From NCBI RefSeq assembly GCF_013179805.1, contig NZ_SRRZ01000006.1:1-64000 (forward strand): 64,000 nucleotides of DNA, given 5' to 3'. Positions 44,272 to 53,410 of this stretch are shown here, piece after piece. This stretch comes from Microcoleus asticus IPMA8 (GTDB taxonomy: Bacteria; Cyanobacteriota; Cyanobacteriia; Cyanobacteriales; Microcoleaceae). The position numbers were made by a program, and so were the translations under genes. The notes beneath the pieces were generated by a model. That model did no database searches, had not been told where the DNA came from, and saw only the letters and a list, made by a program, of their open reading frames with translations. The first letter of the stretch is position 1; every line of letters begins with the position of its first letter.

Positions 44272-45546
44272 TTAAGGTAAGACCTTGAAACTATTTTGCG
44301 TCACTTTTTGACCGTCTAAGTAAAATTGAAACTGCCAATTGCCAGGTTTGTCATCTTGTTTAAAATTGTACCAGCACCAAGTATTTAATCGCTCGCCCGT
44401 CGTTTTTAAATAAGATTGACTCTGGGCTGCGAACAGTCCTTGAGGGTTGACAACCTTACAATAAGTTCTATATTCTCCTTCTGGCAAGTTAGCAGCACTT
44501 ACAGCAAAATAGACTTTTTTGTTTTGCTTCAAAGACCAAAAATATCTAGTTTTTGTCGATTCTAGTTCGTCAGTTAACATCACTTGAGTCTGAGGATTTA
44601 ACTTTTTTGCGTTGATTACTGGTTGGAGATCGACTGCTGTTTGAGGTTGGGGAAATTTCCAGAGCAAAGGAATAAAAATAGCAGCAATTGCTGTTAATAA
44701 TCCGACTGATATCAGTGCGAGTTTTGACTTGTTACGCTGCTGAACTACCTCTAGGGGAATCAAAGCATTGAGGGCAGCATCCGCCGAAGGATAGCGGTGT
44801 TTGAAATTAGGTTCCACCATTTTTTGCAGCCAGTCAAGAAACTCTGGAGTTAGCTGCGGCAAGCGATGTTTAAAATTAATCCGCCCGGTATCGTCCATCA
44901 AACTGCCAATTTCGGTAGAATTGATGCCGATTAGCAAGCAAATTAGCGTCGCGCCGAGACTGTATAAATCCGATGCAACAGTTAGCTGGCGGTTGAACAT
45001 TTGTTCTGGCGGCATAAAGCCCAAAGTGCCTTTAACAACGCTGCTGGCGGCCACTTCTCCCCCGCCGATTCTAGCAAATCCGAAATCGACAAGGCTGACA
45101 TTCATCCGGTCATTTACTAAGATATTTTCGGGTTTTAAATCTCTGTGGATGACTGGCGGAACCCGATTTTGCAGGTATTTGAGTATTTCTAAAACAGAGA
45201 TAGCAATTTGCTTGATTTGTTGGGGCTTCCAGCGGTTAGAATTTGCCAAGGAAGGGGCATTTTTGTATTCTTGCACCATGCAGAAACCCGATGCAGTTGG
45301 GAAGGAATCTAAATAGCGGGGAATGCTAGGATAGTCGAGTTCTCGCAAAATCTGAATTTCTTGTTCGCACGCTTGATATTGAGCCCAATTAGCGCCTGTT
45401 TGGGCAAATTGAAATTGTTTGACGGCGACGGAACGTTTGGTATTAATTTCGGTAGCAAGATAAGTAACTCTACCGCCAGCGCGATTGTGTCCGAGTTCGC
45501 GGGTTATTTGATAGCCGTAGTTGGAAAAGTCAGGAAAAGCATTCAT
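44272..45546 (-). CDS. Ser/Thr protein kinase with membrane span and C-terminal beta domain
   Basis: A 424-residue kinase: K43 (VAVK), D136 in HRDLKPEN, D154 in VDFGFA, and the activation-loop GTLGFMPPEQ. One membrane segment (~275-295, LISVGLLTAIAAIFIPLLW) is followed by an ~125-residue presumed periplasmic domain. The N-terminus MNAFPDFSNYGYQI is shared with the paralogue at 45870-47915. Substrates are unknown. It ends 19 bases from the convergent pilin-like gene. Confidence 0.92.
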   Translation of the reverse strand: MNAFPDFSNYGYQITRELGHNRAGGRVTYLATEINTKRSVAVKQFQFAQTGANWAQYQACEQEIQILRELDYPSIPRYLDSFPTASGFCMVQEYKNAPSLANSNRWKPQQIKQIAISVLEILKYLQNRVPPVIHRDLKPENILVNDRMNVSLVDFGFARIGGGEVAASSVVKGTLGFMPPEQMFNRQLTVASDLYSLGATLICLLIGINSTEIGSLMDDTGRINFKHRLPQLTPEFLDWLQKMVEPNFKHRYPSADAALNALIPLEVVQQRNKSKLALISVGLLTAIAAIFIPLLWKFPQPQTAVDLQPVINAKKLNPQTQVMLTDELESTKTRYFWSLKQNKKVYFAVSAANLPEGEYRTYCKVVNPQGLFAAQSQSYLKTTGERLNTWCWYNFKQDDKPGNWQFQFYLDGQKVTQNSFKVLP

Positions 45547-45567
45547 AGGTAAATAGTTGATAGTTGA

Positions 45568-45694
45568 TATAGCAATCCTAAATGAGTCGTAAAAAGATGT
45601 AGGGGTAGTGCCCCCGTGCCTACCCCGGCCTTATGGGGCAACCACGGGGGGTTTGCCCCTACAATAATTACACAAATGATTTAGGATTGCTATA
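45568..45694. mobile_element. MITE-like element with 16-bp terminal inverted repeats
   Basis: TATAGCAATCCTAAAT at 45568-45583 is exactly inverted at 45679-45694. The 127-base element has TA at both ends, as expected for IS630/mariner-type insertion, and a GC-rich hairpin-prone core but no gene. It lies between two paralogous kinase genes. Confidence 0.8.
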
Positions 45695-45869
45695 GTTAGT
45701 GGTTGAGAATTGTGGTAGTTAATAGCGAGGTTTTTAAGAGTTGGATTTAAAGCGAACTCTCGAAACAATCCGCAAACAACAGGCAGGAATGCAGACTCTT
45801 AATGTTTGGTAAGGTTTTTAGTGAGGGCTTCAGTCATTGAGGTTGAAAGTCCTTGCTGCGAACAAGTTT

Positions 45870-47915
45870 TTACGGTTTAATTAAATTTGGTCGGGATTTG
45901 CGATATTTGGCAAGCATTCTTTTTGGTTTAAAAACGAGCGAGTCAATTAACGGAATTCCAGTGACGGCTAGAGATGTCATTATCGTTCCTCCTACAACTA
46001 ATATTTCTCTGGGTTCAACCCATGCTAATTCAGATTCTAAGTTTAAAAAGTTTAGAAATGCTACTGACAAACTCATACAAAATCCGGCAGTAAGAAAAGC
46101 TCTTTTGGTAGCATCTACTTCAAGAATTTGTCTGGCTATCTGCTGGTCAATCAGCTTGTTAAATACCGAATTGACTATCTTGTAAATCAGGAATGCCAGC
46201 GTTAGAATCCAGAAGACTATGAAGCTATCAGCATACAATGAAAATGATAAAAGCAGCATAATAACTGCTACTATCGTAACCTTTTTGAGCGTCACATTTG
46301 TAATCCTTCCTAGTATTAAGGCTCCCAATAAAGTTACTGCGAGCGAAGCCAGCACTGACCCAGCATACACAAAGCTCATTAATTTATAATCGATCGTACC
46401 CTGCGCGATATCAAAAAGAATACTGGTTAATCTGCTGCTAATAACACTATAAAATATCAATCCTATTAACCCTCCACATAAAGCTAAAAACCAATTAAAA
46501 TCATATTTGTTTAATTTGGCTGCAATGGCGATTTCGGCGACTGAAAATCCTAAGAAGCCACTCGTAACACTGATGGGAAGCATGATAGTAGTAGTCCCAA
46601 AATGCCAAAAGAAGCCACCCGGCGAAGAGAGGAAATTAGGAATTTCACTCAAGAAAAGTATCAAAACTATTAACAGCAAACCGTACATACAAGTTGGTGG
46701 TAAAATCAAACACCACATAAAAGTCAGCCTGAATACCGACAAAAAATTAGTTTTCTGCGGTACGGGCAGCGGGGCTGTTGTGACTTGCAATTCTATTGTA
46801 TGAGTTTCTGGTTCAGAATTTGCGCGCAAGATGATTTGGCGGTTGTAAGTTTGACTTTCCAGCAATTTGCTCGTATCGACGGCGATTGTACACTCGATAT
46901 TATTGCTTTCAAATGCCTCGGGTTCAAAGGAGATCCAAGAGTGGTCGTAGGGCGTGTGGGGCGGATCGTTCGGATGCGGGGCTACTTCCCACCTGCCACA
47001 AAGCATTGTATCGGGAATTGGGTTGCTAATTGCAATAGTTTGTGTTAAGATTTCTCCATATTCAGTAGCTGTGAATTGAATGCGATCGCGCTCAATTCTC
47101 ACTTTCGGCAAACTGCTGACATCCAAAGATTGTAGCGCAGTTAAAGCATCCGCAGCCGATGGATATCTGTCTTGCAATCTCGGCGCTACCATCCTCTCCA
47201 ACCAATTCATCCAACCCTGCTGCAATGGCGGTACTAAATGCCGGAAATGAATGCCATAATTGGCATCGACTAAATTACCGACATCCGCAGATTTCGTACC
47301 AGTTAACAAGCAAATCAGCGTTATCCCCAAGCCGTAAAGGTCGGATGCTTTGGTTAATTTTCGGTTGAACATTTGTTCCGGCGGCATGAATCCCATCGTG
47401 CCTTTGACGACGCTGCTAGCCGCGATATTTCCACCTCCTAGCCGAGCAAAACCGAAGTCTACTAAATAAACATTGAGTTCGTCATCTATTAACAAGTTTT
47501 CTGGCTTAATGTCGCGGTGAATTATCGGCGGTTTCTGAGATTGCAGGTTAACTAAAATCTCTAAAGTTGCGATCGCAATTTGCTTGATATCCGGCGGCGA
47601 AAAAGTCCGCGCGACAGCAGATTCGGCATTTTTGTATTCCTGCACCATGCAGAAACCGCTGTCAGTTTGAAAAGAATCGAGATAGCGGGGAATGCCAGGA
47701 AAATCCAGTTTTTGCAAAACTTTAATTTCTTGTTCGTAAGCTTCGTATTCTGCCCAGCTAGCACCTAATTTGGCAAATTGAAATTGCTTAATTACAACTA
47801 ATTTTTGAGTATTCGTATTTTTCGCTAAGTACGTAACTCGGCCGCCGAGACTGTTGTGTCCGAGTTCTTTTTCAATTTGATAGCCGTGAGTGGAAAAATC
47901 GGGGAAGGCGTTCAT
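45870..47915 (-). CDS. Ser/Thr protein kinase with polytopic membrane domain
   Basis: A 681-residue kinase; the first ~270 residues closely follow the 424-residue paralogue (QEYKNAE, IIHRDIKPENLLI, VDFGFARLGG, GTMGFMPPEQMFN). Residues ~285-380 are a predicted beta-sandwich (VRIERDRIQFTATEYGEILT), like a module often found behind cyanobacterial kinases. The C-terminal ~300 residues have multiple hydrophobic spans. A membrane sensor or transport-linked role is inferred, not known. A repeat array and the cobalamin riboswitch lie upstream on the other strand. Confidence 0.9.
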   Translation of the reverse strand: MNAFPDFSTHGYQIEKELGHNSLGGRVTYLAKNTNTQKLVVIKQFQFAKLGASWAEYEAYEQEIKVLQKLDFPGIPRYLDSFQTDSGFCMVQEYKNAESAVARTFSPPDIKQIAIATLEILVNLQSQKPPIIHRDIKPENLLIDDELNVYLVDFGFARLGGGNIAASSVVKGTMGFMPPEQMFNRKLTKASDLYGLGITLICLLTGTKSADVGNLVDANYGIHFRHLVPPLQQGWMNWLERMVAPRLQDRYPSAADALTALQSLDVSSLPKVRIERDRIQFTATEYGEILTQTIAISNPIPDTMLCGRWEVAPHPNDPPHTPYDHSWISFEPEAFESNNIECTIAVDTSKLLESQTYNRQIILRANSEPETHTIELQVTTAPLPVPQKTNFLSVFRLTFMWCLILPPTCMYGLLLIVLILFLSEIPNFLSSPGGFFWHFGTTTIMLPISVTSGFLGFSVAEIAIAAKLNKYDFNWFLALCGGLIGLIFYSVISSRLTSILFDIAQGTIDYKLMSFVYAGSVLASLAVTLLGALILGRITNVTLKKVTIVAVIMLLLSFSLYADSFIVFWILTLAFLIYKIVNSVFNKLIDQQIARQILEVDATKRAFLTAGFCMSLSVAFLNFLNLESELAWVEPREILVVGGTIMTSLAVTGIPLIDSLVFKPKRMLAKYRKSRPNLIKP

Positions 47916-47936
47916 ATAGTTTGTAGTAATGTTTTT

Positions 47937-48122
47937 GTGGGATGGGCTTCTAGCCCGTCATTAACAGGCAAGATGCCTGTTCCACAAACAGTGATTTTTT
48001 TTTTATGGGTTTCTATCCTGTCAGCAACAGGCATCTTGCCTGTTCCACAAAGAGTTATTTTTTTGTGGGTTATATCCTGTCAGCAACAGGCAAGATGCCT
48101 GTTCCACAAAGAGTTATTTTTT
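47937..48122. repeat. Three tandem copies of a ~60-base palindromic repeat
   Basis: Each copy has AACAGGCAAGATGCCTGTT or its inverted core (at 47963-47981, 48026-48044, 48085-48103), then TCCACAAA and a T-run. The copies are 63 and 59 bases apart. A related single palindrome lies between znuB and znuC (around 53350-53380). Confidence 0.85.
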
Positions 48123-48192
48123 TTCGGATGGATCGACATTACCAAAATAACTTTTTTCCAAAAAGGCGGCAAGTGCGGTATGATGTGATTTC

Positions 48193-48316
<124 letters not shown>

Positions 48317-48349
48317 TAACTCACTTTTGAACGCATCTGCGAGGTACGG

Positions 48350-48760
48350 ATGATGGATGGAATTAACAGGGCTGTACGCACAAAGCACAGTCTGTTTGTT
48401 TGCACTGCTTGCGCTAGTGTTTGGAAAAACGGCAAACGCGAAGGCAAAAGCGGCGGTCAACAATTTATGGAAGACTTATCGAAACTCGCTAAAGATTGGG
48501 AATTTTGCGATGAGTTTGACATTCTGGAAGTTGAGTGCATGAGTGCTTGCAGTCACTCTTGTGCGGTGTCTTTTGCTGCTGTTGGAAAGTACACTTATCT
48601 GTTTGGCGATTTACCAGCAAATGAGTCGGAAAGCGTCGAGGCGGTACTCGAATGCGCGGGTCAATACTATGCCAAACCGGACGGTTTGTTGCCTTGGTCT
48701 GAGCGTCCTCAAGCTCTGAAAAAAGGCGTTTTAGCAAAGATTCCACCACTACCAAATTAG
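48350..48760 (+). CDS. DUF1636 metal-binding protein
   Basis: A 136-residue protein of the DUF1636 family: LFVCTACASVWKNGK, GGQQFMEDLSKL, LEVECMSACSHSCAVSF and YTYLFGDL. Four to five Cys residues suggest a metal or iron-sulfur site like a thioredoxin-fold ferredoxin. Family members commonly accompany cobalamin genes, and here it is directly under a B12 riboswitch with cobW after it. Its exact role is unknown. The start may be the second Met. Confidence 0.88.
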   Translation: MMDGINRAVRTKHSLFVCTACASVWKNGKREGKSGGQQFMEDLSKLAKDWEFCDEFDILEVECMSACSHSCAVSFAAVGKYTYLFGDLPANESESVEAVLECAGQYYAKPDGLLPWSERPQALKKGVLAKIPPLPN

Positions 48761-48794
48761 ATAGGTTTGTAGTAAGGACTTTAGTTTTTCCCTT

Positions 48795-48917
48795 CTCGTT
48801 CCTAGGCTTTGCCTGGTAACGCATACGCAAAAGCTCTGCCTCGTATTAAAAGCGCTCCTTTATTCCAACGAGGCAGAGCTTATAGATCGGTATTCCCAGG
48901 CTCGGCCTGGGAACGAG
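48795..48917. mobile_element. Nested inverted-repeat element (MITE-like)
   Basis: Outer arms CTCGTTCC (48795-48802) and GGAACGAG (48910-48917) enclose inner arms AAGCTCTGCCTCGT (48831-48845) and ACGAGGCAGAGCTT (48868-48882). No gene inside. It lies between the DUF1636 gene and cobW. Confidence 0.65.
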
Positions 48918-48950
48918 ATATCCCATCACCAAATAAGCACAAAATTATCA

Positions 48951-49985
48951 ATGCACAAAATTCCTGTTACTGTCATCACTGGTTTTCTAGGTAGCGGCAA
49001 AACTACCTTAATTCGCCACTTATTGCAAAATAATCAAGGTCGCCGCATTGCTGTTCTGGTTAACGAATTTGGCGAAATCGGAATTGACGGAGAACTGCTG
49101 CGCGATTGCCAAGTTTGCGACGAAGAAGAAAATGTCAGCAGCAATATTGTAGAACTAACAAATGGTTGTCTTTGCTGCACTGTTCAAGAGGAATTCTTGC
49201 CGACTATGCAGGAACTGTTGAAGCGCAGAGAACAAATTGATTGTATCTTAATTGAGACTTCGGGCCTCGCACTTCCTAAACCTTTAATTCAAGCTTTTCG
49301 CTGGCCGGAAATTCGCACCGGTGCTACAGTGGACGGTGTAGTTGCTGTTGTCGATTGCGAAGCTGTTGCTAGCGGTACTTTTGTCGGTGATATCGATGCT
49401 TTGATGGCACAGCGACAAGCTGATTCTAGTTTAGATCATGAAACTCCGATCGAGGAATTGTTTGAAGACCAGTTAGCCTGTGCCGATATGGTACTTTTAA
49501 CGAAGGTCGATCGCGTAGATGCGGAAACTCACAAGAAAGTCCAAAGCTGGTTGCAACAAGAGTTGCGTCCGAGTGTGAAAATTGTGCCCTGCAAAGGTGG
49601 CGAAATTAACCCCGATGTGCTAATGGGATTTAATGCGGCGGTTGAGGATGATTTGGAGTCTCGCCCGAGTCACCACGACACTGAGGAGGAACACGAACAT
49701 GATGATGATATTAACTCGACTTTCTTTATTGCCGATCGCGAATTTGAACCTGAAGCTTTGGTGAAAAAACTGCAATCCTTGATGCAGCAGGAAGAAATCT
49801 ATCGGATTAAAGGGTTTGTGGCAGTTCCCAAGAAACCGATGAGGATGGTGTTGCAAGGTGTGGGTTCGCGGATAGAATATTTTTACGATCGTCCTTGGCA
49901 ACCTTCCGAACTCCGCCAAACTAAATTAGTGTTGATCGGTCGAGAGTTAGAGCGCGATCGAATTGCAGCTATGATTAACAATTAA
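48951..49985 (+). CDS. cobW: CobW-type GTPase (COG0523), B12-linked
   Basis: A 344-residue G3E-family GTPase. Walker A is GFLGSGKT (11-18), the metal motif NGCLCC has C73, C75, C76, and ETSGLALPKP and LTKVD are further nucleotide-site motifs. A His-rich stretch (HHDTEEEHEHDDD) lies before the C-terminal CobW domain. CobW delivers cobalt to the corrin ring-forming chelatase; the upstream B12 riboswitch supports this choice over zinc paralogues. The gene may share a transcript with the DUF1636 gene despite a 190-base spacer containing a repeat. Confidence 0.9.
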   Translation: MHKIPVTVITGFLGSGKTTLIRHLLQNNQGRRIAVLVNEFGEIGIDGELLRDCQVCDEEENVSSNIVELTNGCLCCTVQEEFLPTMQELLKRREQIDCILIETSGLALPKPLIQAFRWPEIRTGATVDGVVAVVDCEAVASGTFVGDIDALMAQRQADSSLDHETPIEELFEDQLACADMVLLTKVDRVDAETHKKVQSWLQQELRPSVKIVPCKGGEINPDVLMGFNAAVEDDLESRPSHHDTEEEHEHDDDINSTFFIADREFEPEALVKKLQSLMQQEEIYRIKGFVAVPKKPMRMVLQGVGSRIEYFYDRPWQPSELRQTKLVLIGRELERDRIAAMINN

Positions 49986-50128
49986 TTGTCATCTCAGAGG
50001 GGCGGGTTGATGGATATTTTGAATTGCAGCAAATATTATTGGTAAAACTCGCTCCTCCAAGCTCTCACGAACAATTTATTAACATTATTTAATATTGTGA
50101 CCGCTGCCAGCAAGTTTGGTATAGAATA

Positions 50129-50149
50129 GCGATAATGGTTATCATTGTA
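50129..50149. promoter_or_regulatory. Zur-like operator upstream of zinc COG0523 gene
   Basis: GATAATGGTTATC is a 5-3-5 palindrome very close to the cyanobacterial Zur box. It sits ~20-40 bases before the ATG at 50168, where a bound repressor would block transcription. Confidence 0.7.
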
Positions 50150-50167
50150 CAATAATCGAGGTCAAGT

Positions 50168-51139
50168 ATGGTGACTGCTGGGGCGATCGAATCAGTTCCT
50201 GTTACCGTTCTCACAGGCTATCTGGGTGCAGGCAAAACTACGCTACTCAACCGGATTTTAACAGAGGAACACGGCAAAAAAGTTGCAGTCATTGTCAACG
50301 AATTCGGCGAAGTAGGCATCGACAACCAACTGATAATTGATGCCGACGAAGAAATTTTTGAGATGAACAACGGCTGCATTTGCTGTACAGTCCGAGGCGA
50401 TTTAATTCGGATTATCGGTAACTTAATGAAGCGGCGCGACAAATTCGATCACATAGTCATCGAAACCACTGGTTTAGCCGACCCAGCACCCGTAATTCAA
50501 ACATTTTTTGTAGACGAAGATATGCGGGACAAATTGCTGCTAGACGCAGTTGTCACCGTAGTCGATGCCAAGCACATCTGGCAGCACTGGGACGCAGACG
50601 AAGCTCAAGAACAAATTGCCTTCGCTGATGTAGTTTTACTCAACAAAACTGATTTGGTGACTGAGGAAGAATTGGCAGAATTAGAAAAGCGAATTCGCGC
50701 GATGAATGCAATGGCAAAAATTTACCGCACCCGCAACGCTGAATTAGCAATGGAGGCTTTGTTGGGCGTCAAAGCCTTTGATTTGAACCGGGCATTAGAA
50801 ATCGAACCAGACTTTTTGGGCGAACACACTCACGAACACGACGAAACAGTTACTTCCGTAGCCATAGTAGAATCCGGCGCTATTGACCGCAACAAATTCA
50901 GCGATTGGATTGAGGAATTGTTGCGGACTCAAGGGCCGAATATCTTTCGGACAAAAGGCATTTTGAATGTCGCCGGAGACAACAAGCGATTTGTTTTCCA
51001 AGGAGTACACATGGTGTTTGATGGCAGACCGGATAGACCTTGGAAAGCCACCGAAACTCCGAAAAACGAGCTTGTATTCATCGGTCGCACTTTAAACGAA
51101 AATCAATTGCGAGAGGATTTTCGTAAATGTCTGGTTTAA
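50168..51139 (+). CDS. COG0523 GTPase, probable zinc metallochaperone
   Basis: A 323-residue relative of CobW with Walker A GYLGAGKT (17-24), the NGCICC metal motif (C70, C72, C73), ETTGLADPAP and LNKTDL. A shorter His-containing loop (EHTHEHDE) precedes the CobW C-terminal domain. Its upstream Zur-like palindrome and distance from the riboswitch suggest a ZNG-type zinc-delivering role in zinc deficiency. The next gene overlaps by 13 bases, so both are probably co-translated. Confidence 0.88.
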   Translation: MVTAGAIESVPVTVLTGYLGAGKTTLLNRILTEEHGKKVAVIVNEFGEVGIDNQLIIDADEEIFEMNNGCICCTVRGDLIRIIGNLMKRRDKFDHIVIETTGLADPAPVIQTFFVDEDMRDKLLLDAVVTVVDAKHIWQHWDADEAQEQIAFADVVLLNKTDLVTEEELAELEKRIRAMNAMAKIYRTRNAELAMEALLGVKAFDLNRALEIEPDFLGEHTHEHDETVTSVAIVESGAIDRNKFSDWIEELLRTQGPNIFRTKGILNVAGDNKRFVFQGVHMVFDGRPDRPWKATETPKNELVFIGRTLNENQLREDFRKCLV

Positions 51140-52209
51140 AAAGTAGCGAACTAACCCTGGAGTTTCATGCCGAAGCCATGCTGTCTGACTACGTAACTGC
51201 TGTTACTTGGTCGCCGGATGGCACAACTTTAGCAATCTGTTCTGCTGCGGGCGAAGTGGTGCTGGCGGCAGTAGGGGCAGTTAATGAATTGTCCTTGCAA
51301 ACGCTACAAACTGCCACGGGTAAATCAGCCGATTGCTTGTCTTTTTCCCGTGACAGTCAATTTCTAGCTGCTAGCGGACAAGATGGAAAAGTGCGAATTT
51401 GGCGCGTTAATTCTGGGGAATTAATTGCTGATTTGGATAACCAGCGCGTCTGGGTTGATAAGTTAGCTTGGAGTCCCAACTGCAATCAGTTAGCTTTCAG
51501 TATGGGCCGCTACGTTCAAGTATGGAATGCTGAGGATAATGTTGTTGAAGTAACGCTGAATTTCGACTCATCATCTATCCTCGATTTAGCATGGCACCCT
51601 ATGGTTCAATATCTGGCAGTTAGCGGCTATCAAGGGGTCAAAGTTTGGCATGGCGAAGACTGGGACGAAGACCCGGAAATTTTATCAGTACCCTCTGCAA
51701 CAGGTGCAATTGCTTGGTCGCCACAAGGGGAATTTTTAGCTTGCGGCAATATGGACAATACTCTAATTGTTAATGAATGGGGCAATTTTGAACCCTGGGT
51801 AATGCAGGGTTTTCCGGGGAAAGTTCGGCAGTTAGCTTGGTCGGATAAAACTAATTCCTTGGGTGCGCCTTTGTTAGCAGCTGCGAGTTCTGAAGGTATT
51901 TCAGTGTGGGAAAAACACGCTGATGAAAGTATCGGTTGGGATTCTTGGGGGTTAGAGGTGCATGAAAAAGTTGTAAATGCGATCGCCTTTCAACCTTCCA
52001 CATTTTTATTAGCTTCCGCAGCCGCAGACGGTCAAGTTTGTTTGTGGGACGAAGCAGAACAATTGCTGCAAATTCTAGAAGGTGCAGAGGGCGGTTTTTC
52101 CTGTCTCGCATGGCATCCCGATGGTCAGTTTCTCGCCGCTGGCGGTGGTGGTGGCGAATTGCTTGTTTGGTCAAAGTCTATGCGCGGCAAAGGCTTCGGG
52201 CGGCGCTAA
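51127..52209 (+). CDS. WD40 repeat protein
   Basis: A 360-residue beta-propeller protein with about seven WD-type repeats, including TAVTWSPDGTTLAICSAAGE, LAASGQDGKVRIWRVN, LAWHPMVQYLAVSGYQGVKV and LAWHPDGQFLAAGGGGGELL. No enzymatic domain or signal peptide. It starts within the 3' end of the zinc COG0523 gene; the overlap implies a linked role, perhaps as a scaffold for the metallochaperone or its client. That role is inference only. Confidence 0.9.
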   Translation: MSGLKSSELTLEFHAEAMLSDYVTAVTWSPDGTTLAICSAAGEVVLAAVGAVNELSLQTLQTATGKSADCLSFSRDSQFLAASGQDGKVRIWRVNSGELIADLDNQRVWVDKLAWSPNCNQLAFSMGRYVQVWNAEDNVVEVTLNFDSSSILDLAWHPMVQYLAVSGYQGVKVWHGEDWDEDPEILSVPSATGAIAWSPQGEFLACGNMDNTLIVNEWGNFEPWVMQGFPGKVRQLAWSDKTNSLGAPLLAAASSEGISVWEKHADESIGWDSWGLEVHEKVVNAIAFQPSTFLLASAAADGQVCLWDEAEQLLQILEGAEGGFSCLAWHPDGQFLAAGGGGGELLVWSKSMRGKGFGRR

Positions 52210-52278
52210 GTTCGCATACGCACCCGTTTGACCAAAACATATACAATTGAAAACTTTAGGACTTACCCACGGATGCCC

Positions 52279-52342
52279 AGAAACCGGGTTTTTCGAGCGT
52301 CTACTTCGTTGCAGACCGCATCAAGTAAAAAACCCGGTTTCT
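52279..52342. repeat. Inverted AGAAACCGGGTTTTT repeat
   Basis: AGAAACCGGGTTTTT (52279-52293) and AAAAAACCCGGTTTCT (52327-52342) form a long hairpin between the convergent WD40 and znuB genes. The A/T flanks would allow termination in both directions. Confidence 0.75.
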
Positions 52343-52477
52343 AAGCGTCGAAGTGCGTCCAGGACTGAACTTGCTCTTTACAAAATCCTAGATTACTATA
52401 AGTAGGGCGTTAAATTACTTTTTGGGTAAGTAAGCGTAAAAAACCCACAACAAATAGAGTGTGTGCATCCAGGGGTG

Positions 52478-53314
52478 TTATCCTCTCTTTCTTGTCAAAA
52501 TCCCTTGACTGGGACTGAACAGCAAAGCCACTAAAAACAACCCAAAAACAACTAATACAATTGCCGCACCAGATGGCATATTCAAATAATAGCTGAAATA
52601 CATACCAGTTACGCTAGCTGTAATCCCAATAATTGATCCCAATCCCATCATTAAATGCAGCTCTTTTACCAACAAATACGCCGTAATTCCGGGTCCGATT
52701 AACAGCGAAATTACTAACAGCGCCCCCACAGTTTGCAAACTCGCAACAATCGTCAGCGTAATTGCCGAAATCATCCCGAAATAAATCCAGTTTACAGGCA
52801 AACCGGACGCTTGCGCCCCCAGCGGGTCAAAAGTATAGAATAGCAGTTCTTTATAAAGGAGTTTAACCGCCACCAAAATTACCAAAGTTATGACAAAAGT
52901 CTGCTGCACGTCAGCAGGTGCAACTGACAAGATATTTCCGAACAGAAAACCGTCTAGGTCTAATTTGGTGGTTCGCAAGAGGCTAATCAAGGTGATGCTA
53001 ATTGCTAAAAATGTAGATAGAATTAATGCCATGACGGCATCAATTTTGAGGCGCGATTGCGATTGAATCCACGCCATAATTACCGCGCTGATAATTCCCG
53101 ATATAAACGCGCCGATCGAAATATTGAAACCTAAAGAAAAAGCTACTGGCAATCCTGCTAATACTGAATGGGCAATCATGTCAACCATCATTCCCATTTG
53201 CTGTACAATTAAATAAGAGCCGACAACGGCGCAGAGAATTCCTAGCAAAACGCCGACGGCGATCGCATTTCGCATGAACTCGAATTGTAGTGGCTCAATT
53301 AGTAGGTTTAACAT
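52478..53314 (-). CDS. znuB: Zinc ABC transporter permease
   Basis: A 278-residue polytopic protein (about eight or nine hydrophobic spans) of the ABC-3 metal permease family. Recognisable parts are MIAHSVLAGLPVAF and GALLVISLLIGPGITAYLL. It transports zinc across the inner membrane with ZnuA and ZnuC. A 96-base spacer with a palindromic repeat separates it from znuC on the same strand. Manganese-type permeases look similar; the Zur-like sites and the His-rich ZnuA favour zinc. Confidence 0.92.
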   Translation of the reverse strand: MLNLLIEPLQFEFMRNAIAVGVLLGILCAVVGSYLIVQQMGMMVDMIAHSVLAGLPVAFSLGFNISIGAFISGIISAVIMAWIQSQSRLKIDAVMALILSTFLAISITLISLLRTTKLDLDGFLFGNILSVAPADVQQTFVITLVILVAVKLLYKELLFYTFDPLGAQASGLPVNWIYFGMISAITLTIVASLQTVGALLVISLLIGPGITAYLLVKELHLMMGLGSIIGITASVTGMYFSYYLNMPSGAAIVLVVFGLFLVALLFSPSQGILTRKRG

Positions 53315-53410
53315 TGAATTACATCAATAATAGGATTTTTTAAAGCACAATCAACTGCACAGGCGGGACGCCTGTGCCACAATCAGCTTTAAAGATAAAT
53401 CTTTTTTTGC

